Source: Candidatus Latescibacterota bacterium (GTDB lineage: Bacteria; Latescibacterota; UBA2968; GCA-2709665). Taken from it: 9,453 nt of DNA. The position numbers and the translations under genes are program-made. Where the stretch lies: positions 1 through 9,453 of the forward strand of contig JASLMQ010000413.1 of assembly GCA_030746455.1 (NCBI GenBank), read 5' to 3'. The notes below the pieces were generated by a model that made no database searches, was not told where the DNA came from, and saw only the letters and a program-made list of their open reading frames with translations. This document shows, in pieces, positions 1 to 6,387 of this stretch. Numbering within the stretch: position 1 is the first letter of the stretch; every line of letters starts with the position of its first letter.

Positions 1-1062
1 CTGCGGGATGGCGAGGAGCCCGTCGTTGTCCAGTGCGAACGGGGTCGTGATGATCTCCTCGATGTAGGGAGACGGGGTGATGTACTCGACCCAGCGTGCC
101 GTCGGGTTGGCGGCGGCGAGATGGAGGTCGGCAGCCAGGCCGATGGCCGTGTTCCACCCGTGGGTGACCAGGAGTATGTTGTGGTCGTAGGCCGACCACG
201 TGATCCGGCGGACCTCTGATATGCCGCCGACCTTTGTCGCATCGGGCTGCACGATGTCCAGGGCGCCCCGCTCGATCCAGGGGAAGAAGCTCTGGCGTCG
301 GGTGAAGACTTCGCCGGATGCGATGGGAAGCGGTGCATGTTCGCGCAGGCGGATGTAGCCCTCGATGTCGTCGGGCGGCAGGGCCTCCTCGAACCAGGTG
401 ATGTCGTGGTCGACCAGCATCCGGGCCGTCTCAAGGGCCCATTTGTACCCGTGGGGCCAGAACTGCTCGCTTCCGCCCGCATCGACCATCAGCTCGACGT
501 CGGGCCCCACGGTCTCGCGGGCGAGGCGGACGAGTCGCTCGTCGGTCTGGCGGTCCACACGACCGAAGGGCCCCCACCCGAGCTTGAAGGCCCGGAAGCC
601 GTGTTCCATCGCATCGTGCAACGCGCATTTCTGAGCGTCCTCGTCGCTGTCGAACAGCAGAGAGCCGTAGGGCTTGATCCTGTCCCGGTAGCACCCTCCC
701 AGCAGCCGTCCGACCGGCTGGCCGCAGGCCTTTCCCAGGAGATCCCATAATGCGATGTCCACCCCGCTGATGGCGTGGGTGACCGAGCCCCCGCGTCCCT
801 GCCAGAAGGTCATCTGGTGGAGCTTTTCTGCCACCCGCTCGGGTTCCAGCGCCGACTCCCCGATGAGGTTGGGGCGAAGCAGGCCCAGGGCACCATCCAC
901 GAGGGCCTGGCTGGTGAAGCAGCTCCCCAGCCCGGTGAGGCCACCGTCGGTCTCGATCTCTATCAAGGTGTGCATGTTGTCCGAGGGATCGGTCCCCTGG
1001 GACCACCCCGTGTCCGGCGTTTCTCCGAAGAGGGGGATGGTTCGGACTTCCGTGATGACCAT
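1..1062 (-). CDS. Mandelate racemase/muconate lactonizing enzyme family protein (3' end cut by window edge)
   Basis: This is an enolase-superfamily enzyme. Family members abstract a proton alpha to a carboxylate, with Mg2+ bound at the mouth of a TIM barrel, to racemise, cycloisomerise or dehydrate acids; the substrate here cannot be named. The 354 visible residues begin MVITEVRTIP. They cover the N-terminal capping domain (about 1-125) and nearly the whole barrel. Metal ligands appear as Asp194 (LMVDAGG), Glu225 (WFEEALPP) and Glu251 (ASGEVF). The Asp274/His301 dyad (QPDATKVGG; THGWNTAIG) and Glu326 (WVEYI) match the mandelate racemase layout. The usual KxK motif reads K160-L-G, so the second Lys is Gly. 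The ATG at 1062 is preceded by GGAGGA (1069-1074) at 6-nt spacing. Family proteins run about 370-400 residues, so only a short C-terminal piece is missing. Family assignment is very secure; specificity is unknown (a dehydratase is possible). Confidence 0.95.
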   Translation of the reverse strand, partial: MVITEVRTIPLFGETPDTGWSQGTDPSDNMHTLIEIETDGGLTGLGSCFTSQALVDGALGLLRPNLIGESALEPERVAEKLHQMTFWQGRGGSVTHAISGVDIALWDLLGKACGQPVGRLLGGCYRDRIKPYGSLLFDSDEDAQKCALHDAMEHGFRAFKLGWGPFGRVDRQTDERLVRLARETVGPDVELMVDAGGSEQFWPHGYKWALETARMLVDHDITWFEEALPPDDIEGYIRLREHAPLPIASGEVFTRRQSFFPWIERGALDIVQPDATKVGGISEVRRITWSAYDHNILLVTHGWNTAIGLAADLHLAAANPTARWVEYITPSPYIEEIITTPFALDNDGLLAIPQ

Positions 1063-1093
1063 GTTGGGTCCTCCAGTATGGGCCTCCGGCCCC

Positions 1094-1112
1094 TATCCGC
1101 CAGAAGCGGATA
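1094..1112. promoter_or_regulatory. Perfect inverted repeat in the leader of the racemase-family gene (operator or mRNA hairpin)
   Basis: TATCCGC, 5 nt (CAGAA), then TATCCGC inverted as GCGGATA: perfect 7-bp arms. It lies 32 nt upstream of the ATG at 1062, just above the Shine-Dalgarno, and downstream of the predicted minus-strand promoter. That placement suits a repressor operator of a substrate-responsive regulator or a leader hairpin. The repeat is seen directly; the role is inferred. Confidence 0.45.
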
Positions 1113-1161
1113 TGACATTGCGGGTGCCTCAGGCCGATGCAAAATCGTGCTCTGGGGCCCA

Positions 1162-1190
1162 AATATAGCCAAAGCCGGTGGCAGGGCCAA
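1162..1190 (-). promoter_or_regulatory. Predicted sigma70-like promoter of the racemase-family gene
   Basis: On the minus strand, TTGGCC (1185-1190, 4/6 to the -35 consensus) and TATATT (1162-1167, 5/6 to the -10) are separated by exactly 17 nt. Transcription would start near 1155 and give a leader of roughly 90 nt that contains the 1094-1112 inverted repeat. Predicted from sequence only. Confidence 0.55.
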
Positions 1191-1252
1191 CGCCAATATG
1201 GGTGGTGACCCCAGGGGACCACGACCTGCTCTGCCATAGTGGCAGGCCCTCG

Positions 1253-1274
1253 GCTGGCAGGACCTGATGCCAGC
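1253..1274. repeat. Inverted repeat upstream of the divergent promoters
   Basis: GCTGGCA (1253-1259), an 8-nt gap, then TGCCAGC (1268-1274): perfect 7-bp arms between the two divergent transcription units. It lies upstream of both predicted promoters and outside any gene. It could bind a regulator or be a chance hairpin in GC-rich DNA. Nothing else could be assigned to about 1191-1310. Confidence 0.3.
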
Positions 1275-1312
1275 ATACTATCAGCCGGGTCCCGCAATGG
1301 CCGAAAATCGAG

Positions 1313-1342
1313 TTACAATTTATGTAAACAATATGTTATGAG
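1313..1342 (+). promoter_or_regulatory. AT-rich palindromic island, possible lon promoter/operator
   Basis: An AT-rich island stands out from GC-rich surroundings. It contains TTACA-ATTTA-TGTAA (1313-1327) and AACA-ATA-TGTT (1327-1337), two overlapping perfect palindromes. TTACAA (1313-1318) with TATGAG (1337-1342) or TTATGA (1336-1341) at 18 or 17 nt would make a weak sigma70-like promoter for lon, giving a leader of about 90 nt. Both boxes match consensus poorly, which may mean activator dependence or an alternative sigma factor. No CIRCE or other heat-shock element was recognised. Confidence 0.35.
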
Positions 1343-1439
1343 GATATGGGCTCTGCGGGCACGCATGTTGCGTCACGGTCGAGCATTGATATAGGATCGT
1401 TCATCCACTACGCAGGATGCGGCAAAGGAGCGATAGGCC

Positions 1440-3959
1440 ATGGCAGATCCCAAGGAAGAGACCAACGGAAAGGACAACGAGGAAACCCACCTCGAGGCAG
1501 CCTACAAGCAGGTGCCAGGGGAGGCCCCCCTCCTGATTACCACGGACGCGGTCATCTTCCCCGAGATGGGCGCGCCCCTCGTCGTGGCGGACGAAAGGGC
1601 CGTCCGGTCGCTGGAAACGGCCGAGACGGCGGGCCACAGGACCGTGGCGGTCTTCGGACGGAGGCCCACCGAGGACGGTGACGAGGAGAAGCAGGACGAG
1701 GGATCTGAAGGCGGGGACATCCGTGTCGAGGACCTCTACCCGGTGGGGACCGCTGTGCGTGTGATTCGCAGCCAGCAGATGCCCGATGGACGGGTGCAGG
1801 CCCTGGTCTCCGGATCGGCCCGGATCGGCCTGATGGATCTGGTCCAGAATCATCCGTATCCCCTTGTTCGGGTGAAGAAGCTGGAGACATGGGTCGAGAA
1901 GAGCTCGCAGATGGACGCGCTGGCGCAGAACGTGACGTCCCTCTTCGGACGGGCGATCTCTCTGATACCCAATGCCCCGAAGGAAATCCTCGCCGCGCTG
2001 GGGGCCCTGTCCGATCCGGAACAGCAGGGCGACTTCATCGCCTCGCAGCTCAACCTGAGCTTCGAGGAGCGGCAGGAGCTTCTGGCCGAACTGAACCTGC
2101 GGAAGCGGCTGGAGACACTCAACCGGTATCTGAACCGGGAGGTGGAGGTGCTCGAGCTGCGTGACAAGATCCAGTCGGAGGCCGCCGGGTCGATGGACAA
2201 GGCTCAGCGCGAGTACTTCCTGCGACAGCAGCTCAAGGCGATCCGAGACGAGCTCGGGGAGGGCGAGGACGAGGCGGCCGAGATCGAGGAACTGCGCGAG
2301 CAGATCGCAGAGGCCGGGATGCCTGATGACGTCCGCAAGGAGGCAGAGCGCGAGCTGTCGCGTATGGAGAAGATGCCGTCGGCTGCGGCGGAGTACTCGG
2401 TGGCCCGAACCTACCTGGACTGGCTGGTGACGCTCCCCTGGAGCAAGTCGACTGATGACCACCTGGATGTGGACGAGGCGGAGCGCATTCTCGAGGAGGA
2501 TCACTACGGTCTCGAGAAGCCGAAGGAGCGCATCCTGGAGTACCTGGCCGTGCGGAAGTTCAAGGGGGACATGCGCGGCCCCATTCTCTGCCTGGTGGGG
2601 CCCCCTGGTACGGGCAAGACCTCGCTGGGGCGGTCTGTGGCCCGATCGCTCGGGCGGGAGTTCGTCCGAATCTCGCTGGGCGGTGTTCGCGACGAGTCCG
2701 AGATCCGGGGCCATCGGAGGACCTACGTGGGCGCGCTTCCCGGCCGGATCATCCAGGGGCTGAGGCGGGCCGGGACGAACAATCCCGTCTTCATGCTGGA
2801 CGAGATCGACAAGCTGGGCGCGGATTTCCGGGGAGATCCCTCGGCGGCGCTGCTGGAGGTGCTGGACCCGGCACAGAACGACACCTTCGAGGACCACTAC
2901 CTGGACGTTCCGTTCGATCTGTCCAAGGTGCTCTTCCTCGCCACGGCCAACTCGCTCCACACGATCCCTCCGGCGCTGCTGGACCGGCTCGAGGTCCTGG
3001 AGCTGTCCGGATACACGGAGGCGGAGAAGCTCAGGATCGCGGAGCGGTATCTCGTTCCCAGGCAGCTCGAGGAGCATGGGCTGAGCGACAAGAAGCTCGA
3101 GTTCGACGACGATGCGCTGCTGTCGTTGATCCAGCACTATACCCGGGAGGCGGGGCTCCGGAATCTCGAGCGGGAGATCGGTACACTCACACGTAAGGTG
3201 ACGCGCAAGTTCGCCCAGGGCCGACGCCGGAAGATGCGGATTCGCGAGCGCGACCTGCGCGAGCACCTGGGAGCGCGACGGTTCAGCCACGAGGTGGTCG
3301 AGGAAGACGACGACGTGGGCGTTGCCGCCGGACTGGCGTGGACGCCCGCGGGTGGAGACGTGCTCTTCGTGGAGGCCACCCTGATGCCCGGAAAGGGCGA
3401 GCTCAAGCTGACCGGTCAGGTTGGCGACGTGATGAAGGAGTCGGCGCAGGCCGCGATGACCTATGTGCGGTCGCGTTGGTCTGAGCTGCGCCTGCTCGAA
3501 GACTTCAACCAGAAGAAGGACGTCCACATCCACGTGCCCGCCGGGGCCGTGCCCAAGGACGGGCCTTCCGCCGGGATCACGATGGCCACCGTCCTCGCGT
3601 CGGCCTTCACGGGCCGTCCGATCCGCAATGACGTGGCGATGACGGGCGAGATCACGCTTAGGGGCAAGGTCCTGCCGATCGGCGGGGTCCGCGACAAGGT
3701 GCTGGCCGCGCACCGGGCCGGGATCTCGACGGTGATCCTGCCCGAGGAGAACCGGAAGGACCTGGACGATATTCCCGAGACGGTGAGGAAGGATCTGAAG
3801 CTGGTTTTCGCCAAGCACATGGACCGCGTGATCGACACGGCGCTGGCCAGACGATCGCGGAAGTTGGGCCCCAATGGGAACGCCTCCGCGAAGAAGGCCG
3901 GGTCCGCCACGGGCAGATCCGCGCGACAGAAACGCTCACCTGCGGCGAATGTGAATTGA
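1440..3959 (+). CDS. lon: ATP-dependent Lon protease (endopeptidase La)
   Basis: Cytoplasmic AAA+ serine protease that unfolds and degrades misfolded and short-lived regulatory proteins. It is complete at 839 residues, slightly longer than typical bacterial Lon (about 780-820). Domains in order: N-terminal substrate-binding domain (about 28-225) with an acidic Glu/Asp-rich insertion near 76-95; helical/coiled region (about 225-335); AAA+ module with Walker [10 protein letters not shown] (387-395), Walker B FMLDEID (451-457), sensor-1 Asn504, Arg finger Arg516 and sensor-2 Arg574; and the S16 protease domain with Ser710 (PKDGPSAG) and Lys753 ([11 protein letters not shown]) as the catalytic dyad. 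The last ~35 residues form a basic Lys/Arg/Ser/Ala-rich tail not needed for the core fold. The ATG at 1440 follows AAAGGAG (1424-1430) at 9 nt. It appears monocistronic, followed by a strong terminator. Confidence 0.99.
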   Translation: MADPKEETNGKDNEETHLEAAYKQVPGEAPLLITTDAVIFPEMGAPLVVADERAVRSLETAETAGHRTVAVFGRRPTEDGDEEKQDEGSEGGDIRVEDLYPVGTAVRVIRSQQMPDGRVQALVSGSARIGLMDLVQNHPYPLVRVKKLETWVEKSSQMDALAQNVTSLFGRAISLIPNAPKEILAALGALSDPEQQGDFIASQLNLSFEERQELLAELNLRKRLETLNRYLNREVEVLELRDKIQSEAAGSMDKAQREYFLRQQLKAIRDELGEGEDEAAEIEELREQIAEAGMPDDVRKEAERELSRMEKMPSAAAEYSVARTYLDWLVTLPWSKSTDDHLDVDEAERILEEDHYGLEKPKERILEYLAVRKFKGDMRGPILCLVGPPGTGKTSLGRSVARSLGREFVRISLGGVRDESEIRGHRRTYVGALPGRIIQGLRRAGTNNPVFMLDEIDKLGADFRGDPSAALLEVLDPAQNDTFEDHYLDVPFDLSKVLFLATANSLHTIPPALLDRLEVLELSGYTEAEKLRIAERYLVPRQLEEHGLSDKKLEFDDDALLSLIQHYTREAGLRNLEREIGTLTRKVTRKFAQGRRRKMRIRERDLREHLGARRFSHEVVEEDDDVGVAAGLAWTPAGGDVLFVEATLMPGKGELKLTGQVGDVMKESAQAAMTYVRSRWSELRLLEDFNQKKDVHIHVPAGAVPKDGPSAGITMATVLASAFTGRPIRNDVAMTGEITLRGKVLPIGGVRDKVLAAHRAGISTVILPEENRKDLDDIPETVRKDLKLVFAKHMDRVIDTALARRSRKLGPNGNASAKKAGSATGRSARQKRSPAANVN

Positions 3960-3997
3960 GGAGGAAGAGAGCGTTACTGCAGCAGGGGTCAACACAC

Positions 3998-4030
3998 AGG
4001 GGGCGTACGTCGGCAAGACGTACGCCCCTT
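3998..4030. terminator. Strong intrinsic, probably bidirectional terminator between lon and the selenoprotein gene
   Basis: GGGGCGTACGTC (4000-4011), loop GGCAA, GACGTACGCCCC (4017-4028): a perfect 12-bp stem, extendable by a G-U and an A-T pair to 3998-4030. It is followed by TTGCTGTT on the plus strand and CTGTGTGTT on the minus strand. It lies between the stops of lon (3959) and the convergent gene at 4052, so it can end both transcripts. The T tracts are only moderate; the stem is the strong evidence. Confidence 0.85.
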
Positions 4031-4051
4031 GCTGTTCACTCGAGACCCAAG

Positions 4052-4288
4052 CTATACCCGCTTGGCGATGTGGGGCTGGATCTCGTCGTATTCCGGGAAC
4101 CTCCCCTCCTTGAGCTTGGAGTAGACGAGGTCTCCGTCGACGGTAACCTCGAACTTGCCACCGCCGGAGGGCACCAGGGTGAGGCCCTGGATGTCCTGTT
4201 TGAACTCCTTTACGATTCGTTCCGTCACACTGACGGCCTGGGGTTCATAGCCTCAAGCCGCGCAGTACTCGATCCTAACCTCGGGCAT
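4052..4288 (-). CDS. selW: SelW-like (Rdx family) selenoprotein with in-frame UGA read as selenocysteine
   Basis: A small thioredoxin-fold-like redox protein of the SelW/SelT/SelH (Rdx) family, 78 residues if UGA is decoded. The protein starts MPEVRIEYCAA-U-GYEPQAV. The redox motif is Cys9-Ala-Ala-Sec12-Gly-Tyr, matching the C-x-x-U-G-Y arrangement of SelW; the UGA codon is at 4253-4255. The frame continues past the UGA with the family's hallmarks: I25VKEF, LTLVPSGGGKFEV (37-49), DGDLVYSK (51-58), GRFPE (62-66), and ends with TAG at 4052-4054. Codons on both sides of the UGA fit one protein, so a chance stop is unlikely. The ATG at 4288 has a strong Shine-Dalgarno (GGGAGGTGA, 4295-4303, 6-nt spacing) and a near-consensus promoter 40-70 nt upstream. 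A SECIS-like hairpin follows the UGA. Alternatives are a Cys-to-stop mutation or a sequencing error, but the hairpin argues against both. The family's exact role (thiol redox, oxidant defence) is not firmly known in bacteria. No sel genes for Sec insertion lie in this window. Confidence 0.85.
4222..4255 (-). promoter_or_regulatory. Putative bacterial SECIS element (UGA plus downstream hairpin)
   Basis: In the mRNA, UGA (4255-4253) is followed by 16 nt, then CCGUC-AGUGU-GACGG (4236-4222): a perfect 5-bp stem with a 5-nt loop. The loop begins 22 nt after the UGA and has G as its second base. This fits the known bacterial SECIS pattern, which is a short hairpin inside the coding region about 16-37 nt past the UGA with a G in the first two loop positions. 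SelB would bind it to deliver Sec-tRNA. Structure is seen; function is inferred. Confidence 0.75.
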
Positions 4289-4330
4289 ACGCTGTCACCT
4301 CCCTCCATATGCGTGTTCGTGATCCCCAGG

Positions 4331-4359
4331 ATGATAACCAGCACGGCCGCGGGTGTCAA
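4331..4359 (-). promoter_or_regulatory. Near-consensus sigma70 promoter of the SelW-like gene
   Basis: On the minus strand, TTGACA (4354-4359, perfect -35) and TATCAT (4331-4336, 5/6 to the -10) are 17 nt apart. The start site would be near 4324, giving a leader of about 36 nt that carries the Shine-Dalgarno at 4295-4303. It is one of the two best promoters in the window and indicates that the gene is actively expressed on its own. Confidence 0.8.
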
Positions 4360-4437
4360 TCCCCGCATCGGCATTCGGCTCAGACTCGGGCCACTGCTTC
4401 GGACGGCGACCGGAATCAAGACGGCGATGAATTGGCC

Positions 4438-4466
4438 TTGACCGGGCCCTCAGAGCCCCATAGATT
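4438..4466 (+). promoter_or_regulatory. Predicted sigma70-like promoter of the nucleotidyltransferase-like gene
   Basis: TTGACC (4438-4443, 5/6 to the -35) and TAGATT (4461-4466, 4/6 to the -10) are separated by 17 nt, about 73 nt before the TTG start at 4539. It is back to back with the promoter of the SelW-like gene. Apart from these promoters and the ribosome sites, nothing else was found in 4289-4538. Confidence 0.5.
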
Positions 4467-4538
4467 GCCTTCGTTCGCCCCTGCAATCGGGAACGCAAGC
4501 CCACACTGTCGGCTCGGGGGAGGAGGTCGTCTGCCCCT

Positions 4539-5333
4539 TTGAAGGCCATCATCCTGGACACGGCCCGTCTTGCGGACGGGGGCCGTCCCACGGGCACGGC
4601 GAGGCCGATGGCGTACGGCCCGGCGTGTCTTGGCGTCGTGGAGGGTCGCAGGATCCTGGACCTGCACCTGGAGGACCTGACCGCAGCCGGACTGACACGC
4701 GTCGTATACGCCGGGGGCTACGGGATCGAATCGGTCCGCGCGCAGTATCCGGAGCTCACGTTCTGCCGCAATGCGGAATGGCAGGCCACCGGCTCCCTCG
4801 CGACGCTGATGAATGCCGAGTTTCACATGGACGACGGCTTCCTGTGCGCCGACTCCGACGTGATCTACTCCCCCCAGGTGGTGTCACGCTTGGTCGACTG
4901 CCCGCAGGACGTGGCGCTCTTGTGCGACACGTCCTCTGCCGGTAGCCGCCCGGACAGGGACGGCGAACCCCTGAGTGACGAAGAGACCCTTTCGGTGGTG
5001 AACGGACAGGTGGTGCAGATCGGTCGGCCCGTCGGTCCGGAATCGGCGCGAGGGACCTACGCCGGACTTGCCCGATTCACCCGGGAGGGGGCGAGGTTCC
5101 TGCGGGACGCCTACCACCGCGCCAGGGCCAAGTACGGAGGCCGGCCCTTCCGGGGCGCGTCGACCTTTGCTAAGGCCCACATCGTCGATCTCTATCAAGA
5201 GATGATCGAGGAGGGGATGCCGATGCACCTGGTGGAGGTCGACGGAGGAACCCTTCGGGTCGGCGCGGAGGAGGGACTGCCGAAGACAGGAAGGTTTTCG
5301 GACACTCAGGGATTCTCGCGGAGCCGAAGATAG
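4539..5333 (+). CDS. Divergent nucleotidyltransferase-fold protein (LicC-like/NTP-transferase family), catalytic motifs eroded
   Basis: The 264-residue protein has the outline of a sugar-phosphate or choline-phosphate nucleotidyltransferase: MKAIIL first strand, the RILDLHLEDLTAAGLTRVVYAGGY helix-strand (39-61), N78AEWQATGSLATL, and FLCADSDVIYSP (101-112) where Asp107 stands for the metal-binding GD. Key catalytic features are missing. The G-x-G-x-R nucleotide loop is replaced by LDTARLADGG, the Lys of the usual R-P-K is Ala29 (GPACL), and the C-terminal W-x-EID-type motif is not seen. It may be an inactive or repurposed member, or one with a new substrate. The TTG start at 4539 is chosen because it restores the first beta strand and has AGGAGGT (4521-4527) at 11 nt. 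An ATG at codon 24 is a weaker alternative. Its 3' end overlaps rsgA by 28 bp on the opposite strand. The fold assignment is fairly safe; the function is unknown. Confidence 0.8.
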   Translation: MKAIILDTARLADGGRPTGTARPMAYGPACLGVVEGRRILDLHLEDLTAAGLTRVVYAGGYGIESVRAQYPELTFCRNAEWQATGSLATLMNAEFHMDDGFLCADSDVIYSPQVVSRLVDCPQDVALLCDTSSAGSRPDRDGEPLSDEETLSVVNGQVVQIGRPVGPESARGTYAGLARFTREGARFLRDAYHRARAKYGGRPFRGASTFAKAHIVDLYQEMIEEGMPMHLVEVDGGTLRVGAEEGLPKTGRFSDTQGFSRSRR

Positions 5334-6271
5334 CTGGCGTAGCGGCGCGGGTCCACGCTGCCGGCTTCCAGGGCCTCTTTGATGGCGCAACATGGCTCGT
5401 GCGCGTGAGTGCAGTCACGGAACTGGCAGTTGCCGAGCAGGTCGGCGAATTCCCTGAAGAGGATCGGCACGTCCTCGGGCTCGACGTCCCAGAGGTAGAA
5501 TTCGCGAACGCCCGGGATGTCGCCGACGAGGCCGCCGCAATCCAGGGACACCAGCTCGAGATGGGTGGTGGTGTGTCGTCCCGAGCCGGTTGCCTGACTC
5601 ACCTCGGCCGTCCGGAGCTGCAGCCCGGGCTGAAGCCAGTTCAACAGGCTCGACTTACCCACACCCGACGATCCCATCATCAGGGAGGTGCGCCCCTCGA
5701 GCAGGCCCTTGAAGGCCGCGCTCCCTTCGTCCGACACGACGCTGGTGAAGACCACGGGATAGCCCAGCCGTTCGTAAACGGCCATGTCTTTGCGCACGTG
5801 GTCGATGTCGACCAGGTCGATCTTGTTCAGGCAGATCGAGGCCGGCAGCTCCTGCCATTCGGCAACGGCGAGCATCCGATCGAGCAACTCCCAGTCCGGG
5901 GGCGGGTCACCGGCGGATAGTACTGGAAGGAGCTGATCGATATTGGCGGCGATGGGCTGCTCCTTCCGCCCCGTTCCCGAGGCCCGGCGCGAGATCTTGT
6001 TCCGGCGCGGGAGGACCTCCCTGATCAGGCCGGTGCCACCCTCGGCCTCGTCGAAGCGGACGCGGTCACCGATCGCGACGGGATCGACCACTCGGACCCG
6101 GCGTACGGACTGGACGCGCTGTCTCCTGGATCCGGAGCTGGCCTCCGGGTATTCCAGGCGTTTACGGAGTCGGCTCGAGAGGGCGCAATCGACCACATCC
6201 GTGTCGGTCGACACGAAATAGTGGGCAAGGTGCTGCCGGATCACGGTTCCCTCTCTTGCTCCGTCCGCCAT
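5306..6271 (-). CDS. rsgA: Ribosome small subunit-dependent GTPase RsgA (YjeQ)
   Basis: A circularly permuted GTPase that checks late 30S subunit maturation; its GTP hydrolysis is stimulated by the 30S particle. The 321 residues show an N-terminal OB-fold region (about 8-90) and then G motifs in permuted order: G4 NKID (149-152), G5 TSV (176-178), G1 GSSGVGKSS (200-208), G2 RHTTTH (232-237) and G3 DIPG (251-254). The C-terminal zinc site is Cys282-x4-Cys287-x-His289-x5-Cys295. The open frame extends far upstream to 6817, but that part runs antisense-like through rmlA and has no family similarity. The ATG at 6271 starts MADGAREGTV with GGAG (6277-6280) 5 nt upstream and gives the family's usual length. 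No clear promoter was found in the 48 nt below the rmlA terminator, so it may use a weak promoter or read-through. The 3' end overlaps the convergent gene by 28 bp. Confidence 0.97.
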   Translation of the reverse strand: MADGAREGTVIRQHLAHYFVSTDTDVVDCALSSRLRKRLEYPEASSGSRRQRVQSVRRVRVVDPVAIGDRVRFDEAEGGTGLIREVLPRRNKISRRASGTGRKEQPIAANIDQLLPVLSAGDPPPDWELLDRMLAVAEWQELPASICLNKIDLVDIDHVRKDMAVYERLGYPVVFTSVVSDEGSAAFKGLLEGRTSLMMGSSGVGKSSLLNWLQPGLQLRTAEVSQATGSGRHTTTHLELVSLDCGGLVGDIPGVREFYLWDVEPEDVPILFREFADLLGNCQFRDCTHAHEPCCAIKEALEAGSVDPRRYASYLRLRENP

Positions 6272-6319
6272 GGGCGCTCCGTTGCAGGGTGAGCTTACGG
6301 GTGGGTGTGTGAGACAACA

Positions 6320-6357
6320 GAAGGGCGGAGATGCGGCCCGAGCCGCCTCCGCCCTTC
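6320..6357 (-). terminator. Hairpin terminator after rmlA
   Basis: Outer arms GAAGGGCGGAG (6320-6330) and CTCCGCCCTTC (6347-6357) pair over 11 bp. Inside, GCGGC/GCCGC pair around a CCGA loop with a 2-nt bulge at 6331-6332. On the minus strand the stem is followed by TGTTGTCTC, a modest U tract. It lies 31 nt beyond the rmlA stop and before the rsgA start, so it separates the two minus-strand genes. Confidence 0.75.
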
Positions 6358-6387
6358 CAGTTCCTCGGTCGTCGCGCCTGCTCCGAG

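Noticed and set aside
431..1297. A 288-codon minus-strand frame over the racemase-family gene
   Set aside because: It is in a different frame from the clear enolase-superfamily protein on the same strand and has an implausible Arg/Pro/Gly-rich composition.
1063..1439. CIRCE-type heat-shock operator upstream of lon
   Set aside because: No TTAGCACTC/GAGTGCTAA repeat or close variant is present.
1401..3818. An 805-codon open frame on the minus strand opposite lon
   Set aside because: It mirrors Lon codons in GC-rich DNA, has skewed Arg/Leu/His/Gly composition, no recognisable domain and no ribosome site; Lon on the plus strand is unambiguous.
4253..4255. The UGA as a simple nonsense mutation making the SelW-like gene a pseudogene
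   Set aside because: The stop lies exactly at the family's Sec position, the downstream frame is conserved in pattern, and a SECIS-like hairpin plus intact expression signals are present.
4225..4419. A 64-codon minus-strand frame crossing the selenoprotein promoter and start
   Set aside because: It is out of frame with the SelW-like gene, runs through its -35/-10 boxes and Shine-Dalgarno, and shows no family pattern.
3956..4441. A 161-codon plus-strand frame after lon
   Set aside because: It runs through the terminator and antisense through the SelW-like gene; composition and lack of a ribosome site mark it as a shadow.
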